The translations under genes were made by a program, and so were the position numbers. Positions 5,686-5,992 of a stretch of DNA of 5,992 nucleotides are shown here, in pieces (the stretch's first letter is position 1; the number at the start of each line of letters is the position of its first letter). Where the stretch lies: the NCBI GenBank assembly GCA_019418195.1, contig DYCJ01000141.1:832-6823 (forward strand), written 5' to 3'. Under the pieces are notes generated by a model, which ran no database searches, was not told the DNA's origin, and was given only the letters and a program-made list of their open reading frames with translations. Origin of the DNA: Clostridiales bacterium (lineage in GTDB: Bacteria > Bacillota > Clostridia > Lachnospirales > Lachnospiraceae).

Positions 5686-5992
5686 TCATTTATTTTCGTT
5701 TCTTTTATTGAAAAATCCGATCACAAAGCATACTGCAATGCAGATGATGACCGCCACTTTTCCATTCAGCGGCACGCTTCCCGCTGCGACTTCCTGAGTC
5801 TCCGCATTAAGAGCTGTTGCACTTGCCGCAAGCCCCAGATTGTGAGCCAGCGCCGCTCCGATAAACATGCCGGTCACAGTCATGGCAGAATCCGACAATC
5901 CCTGACCTGCAAGGATGAGCTGACGCAGCGGGCAGCCGCCTGCAAGCACCGCGGCAAATCCTACCGCATACATACCGAGAATATTCCATAGG
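5686..5992 (-). CDS. yedE: YedE/YeeE-type membrane transporter, C-terminal part, cut by window edge
   Basis: The frame enters from the right edge and gives the last 101 residues. The conserved segment AGGCPLRQLILAGQGLSDSA, with its family cysteine, is followed by a helix containing GMFIGAALAHNLGLAAS, a polar linker, and a final helix (KVAVIICIAVCFVIGFF) ending in KRNENK, which suggests a cytoplasmic C-terminus. These are features of the YedE/YeeE family, whose characterised sulfur members import thiosulfate; the YedE branch with this GGCPLRQL/GQG...D pattern is associated with selenium metabolism. The adjoining TusA-like and DUF3343 genes agree with either role. The start, the promoter and any upstream genes such as selD lie outside the window. 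The gene symbol reflects family resemblance, not demonstrated orthology. Confidence 0.88.
   Translation of the reverse strand, partial: LWNILGMYAVGFAAVLAGGCPLRQLILAGQGLSDSAMTVTGMFIGAALAHNLGLAASATALNAETQEVAAGSVPLNGKVAVIICIAVCFVIGFFNKRNENK

Noticed and set aside
5498..5991. Plus-strand frames opposite the TusA-like and YedE-like genes
   Set aside because: The minus-strand frames carry the diagnostic CPxP and GGCPLRQL motifs, so these are shadows.

Overview
All supported genes in this window lie on the minus strand, so transcription runs from high to low coordinates. The protein families, the moderate GC content, the strong AGGAGG-type ribosome binding sites and the compact gene spacing suggest a Gram-positive gut-type clostridium, most likely Lachnospiraceae. 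That assignment is inferred from gene content and style; there is no rRNA or other marker to confirm it.

Region 1 (5992 to 5190) is a three-gene sulfur/selenium handling cassette. It holds the 3' end of a YedE/YeeE-type membrane transporter (cut by the window edge), a 70-residue TusA/SirA-like protein with the CPxP motif, and a 78-residue DUF3343 (putative Se/S carrier-like) protein. A plausible working model is that YedE imports a sulfur or selenium species and that the two small cysteine proteins relay it. Which element is carried cannot be decided from this window.

Region 2 (5048 to 870) is a compact four-gene operon for an uncharacterised ABC-2 type system of the GldA/GldF/GldG class. 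It encodes an ATPase with a TTG start, a six-to-seven-helix permease, a GldG-like membrane-anchored extracytoplasmic protein and a DUF4340 membrane-anchored protein. The first two genes overlap by 17 bp, the third starts 12 nt after the second stops, and the last two overlap by ATGA, so the four products are probably made together as one complex. The name Gld comes from Bacteroidetes gliding; in clostridia the substrate and role are unknown. A candidate promoter and an AT-rich dyad lie in the 141-bp gap upstream of the ATPase.

Region 3 (869 to 1) begins with a roughly 190-bp non-coding gap containing a hairpin just after the DUF4340 stop and a candidate promoter. It then holds a 135-residue two-helix membrane protein with a C-terminal four-cysteine zinc ribbon, followed by the first 58 codons of a J-domain (DnaJ-like) co-chaperone that runs off the left edge.

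Several start codons are best placed inside the longest open frame: 680, 1778, 4066 and 5426 rather than 725, 1799, 4120 and 5513. No tRNA, rRNA, CRISPR, insertion sequence or phage feature was seen. The least understood system here is the ABC/GldG/DUF4340 operon.
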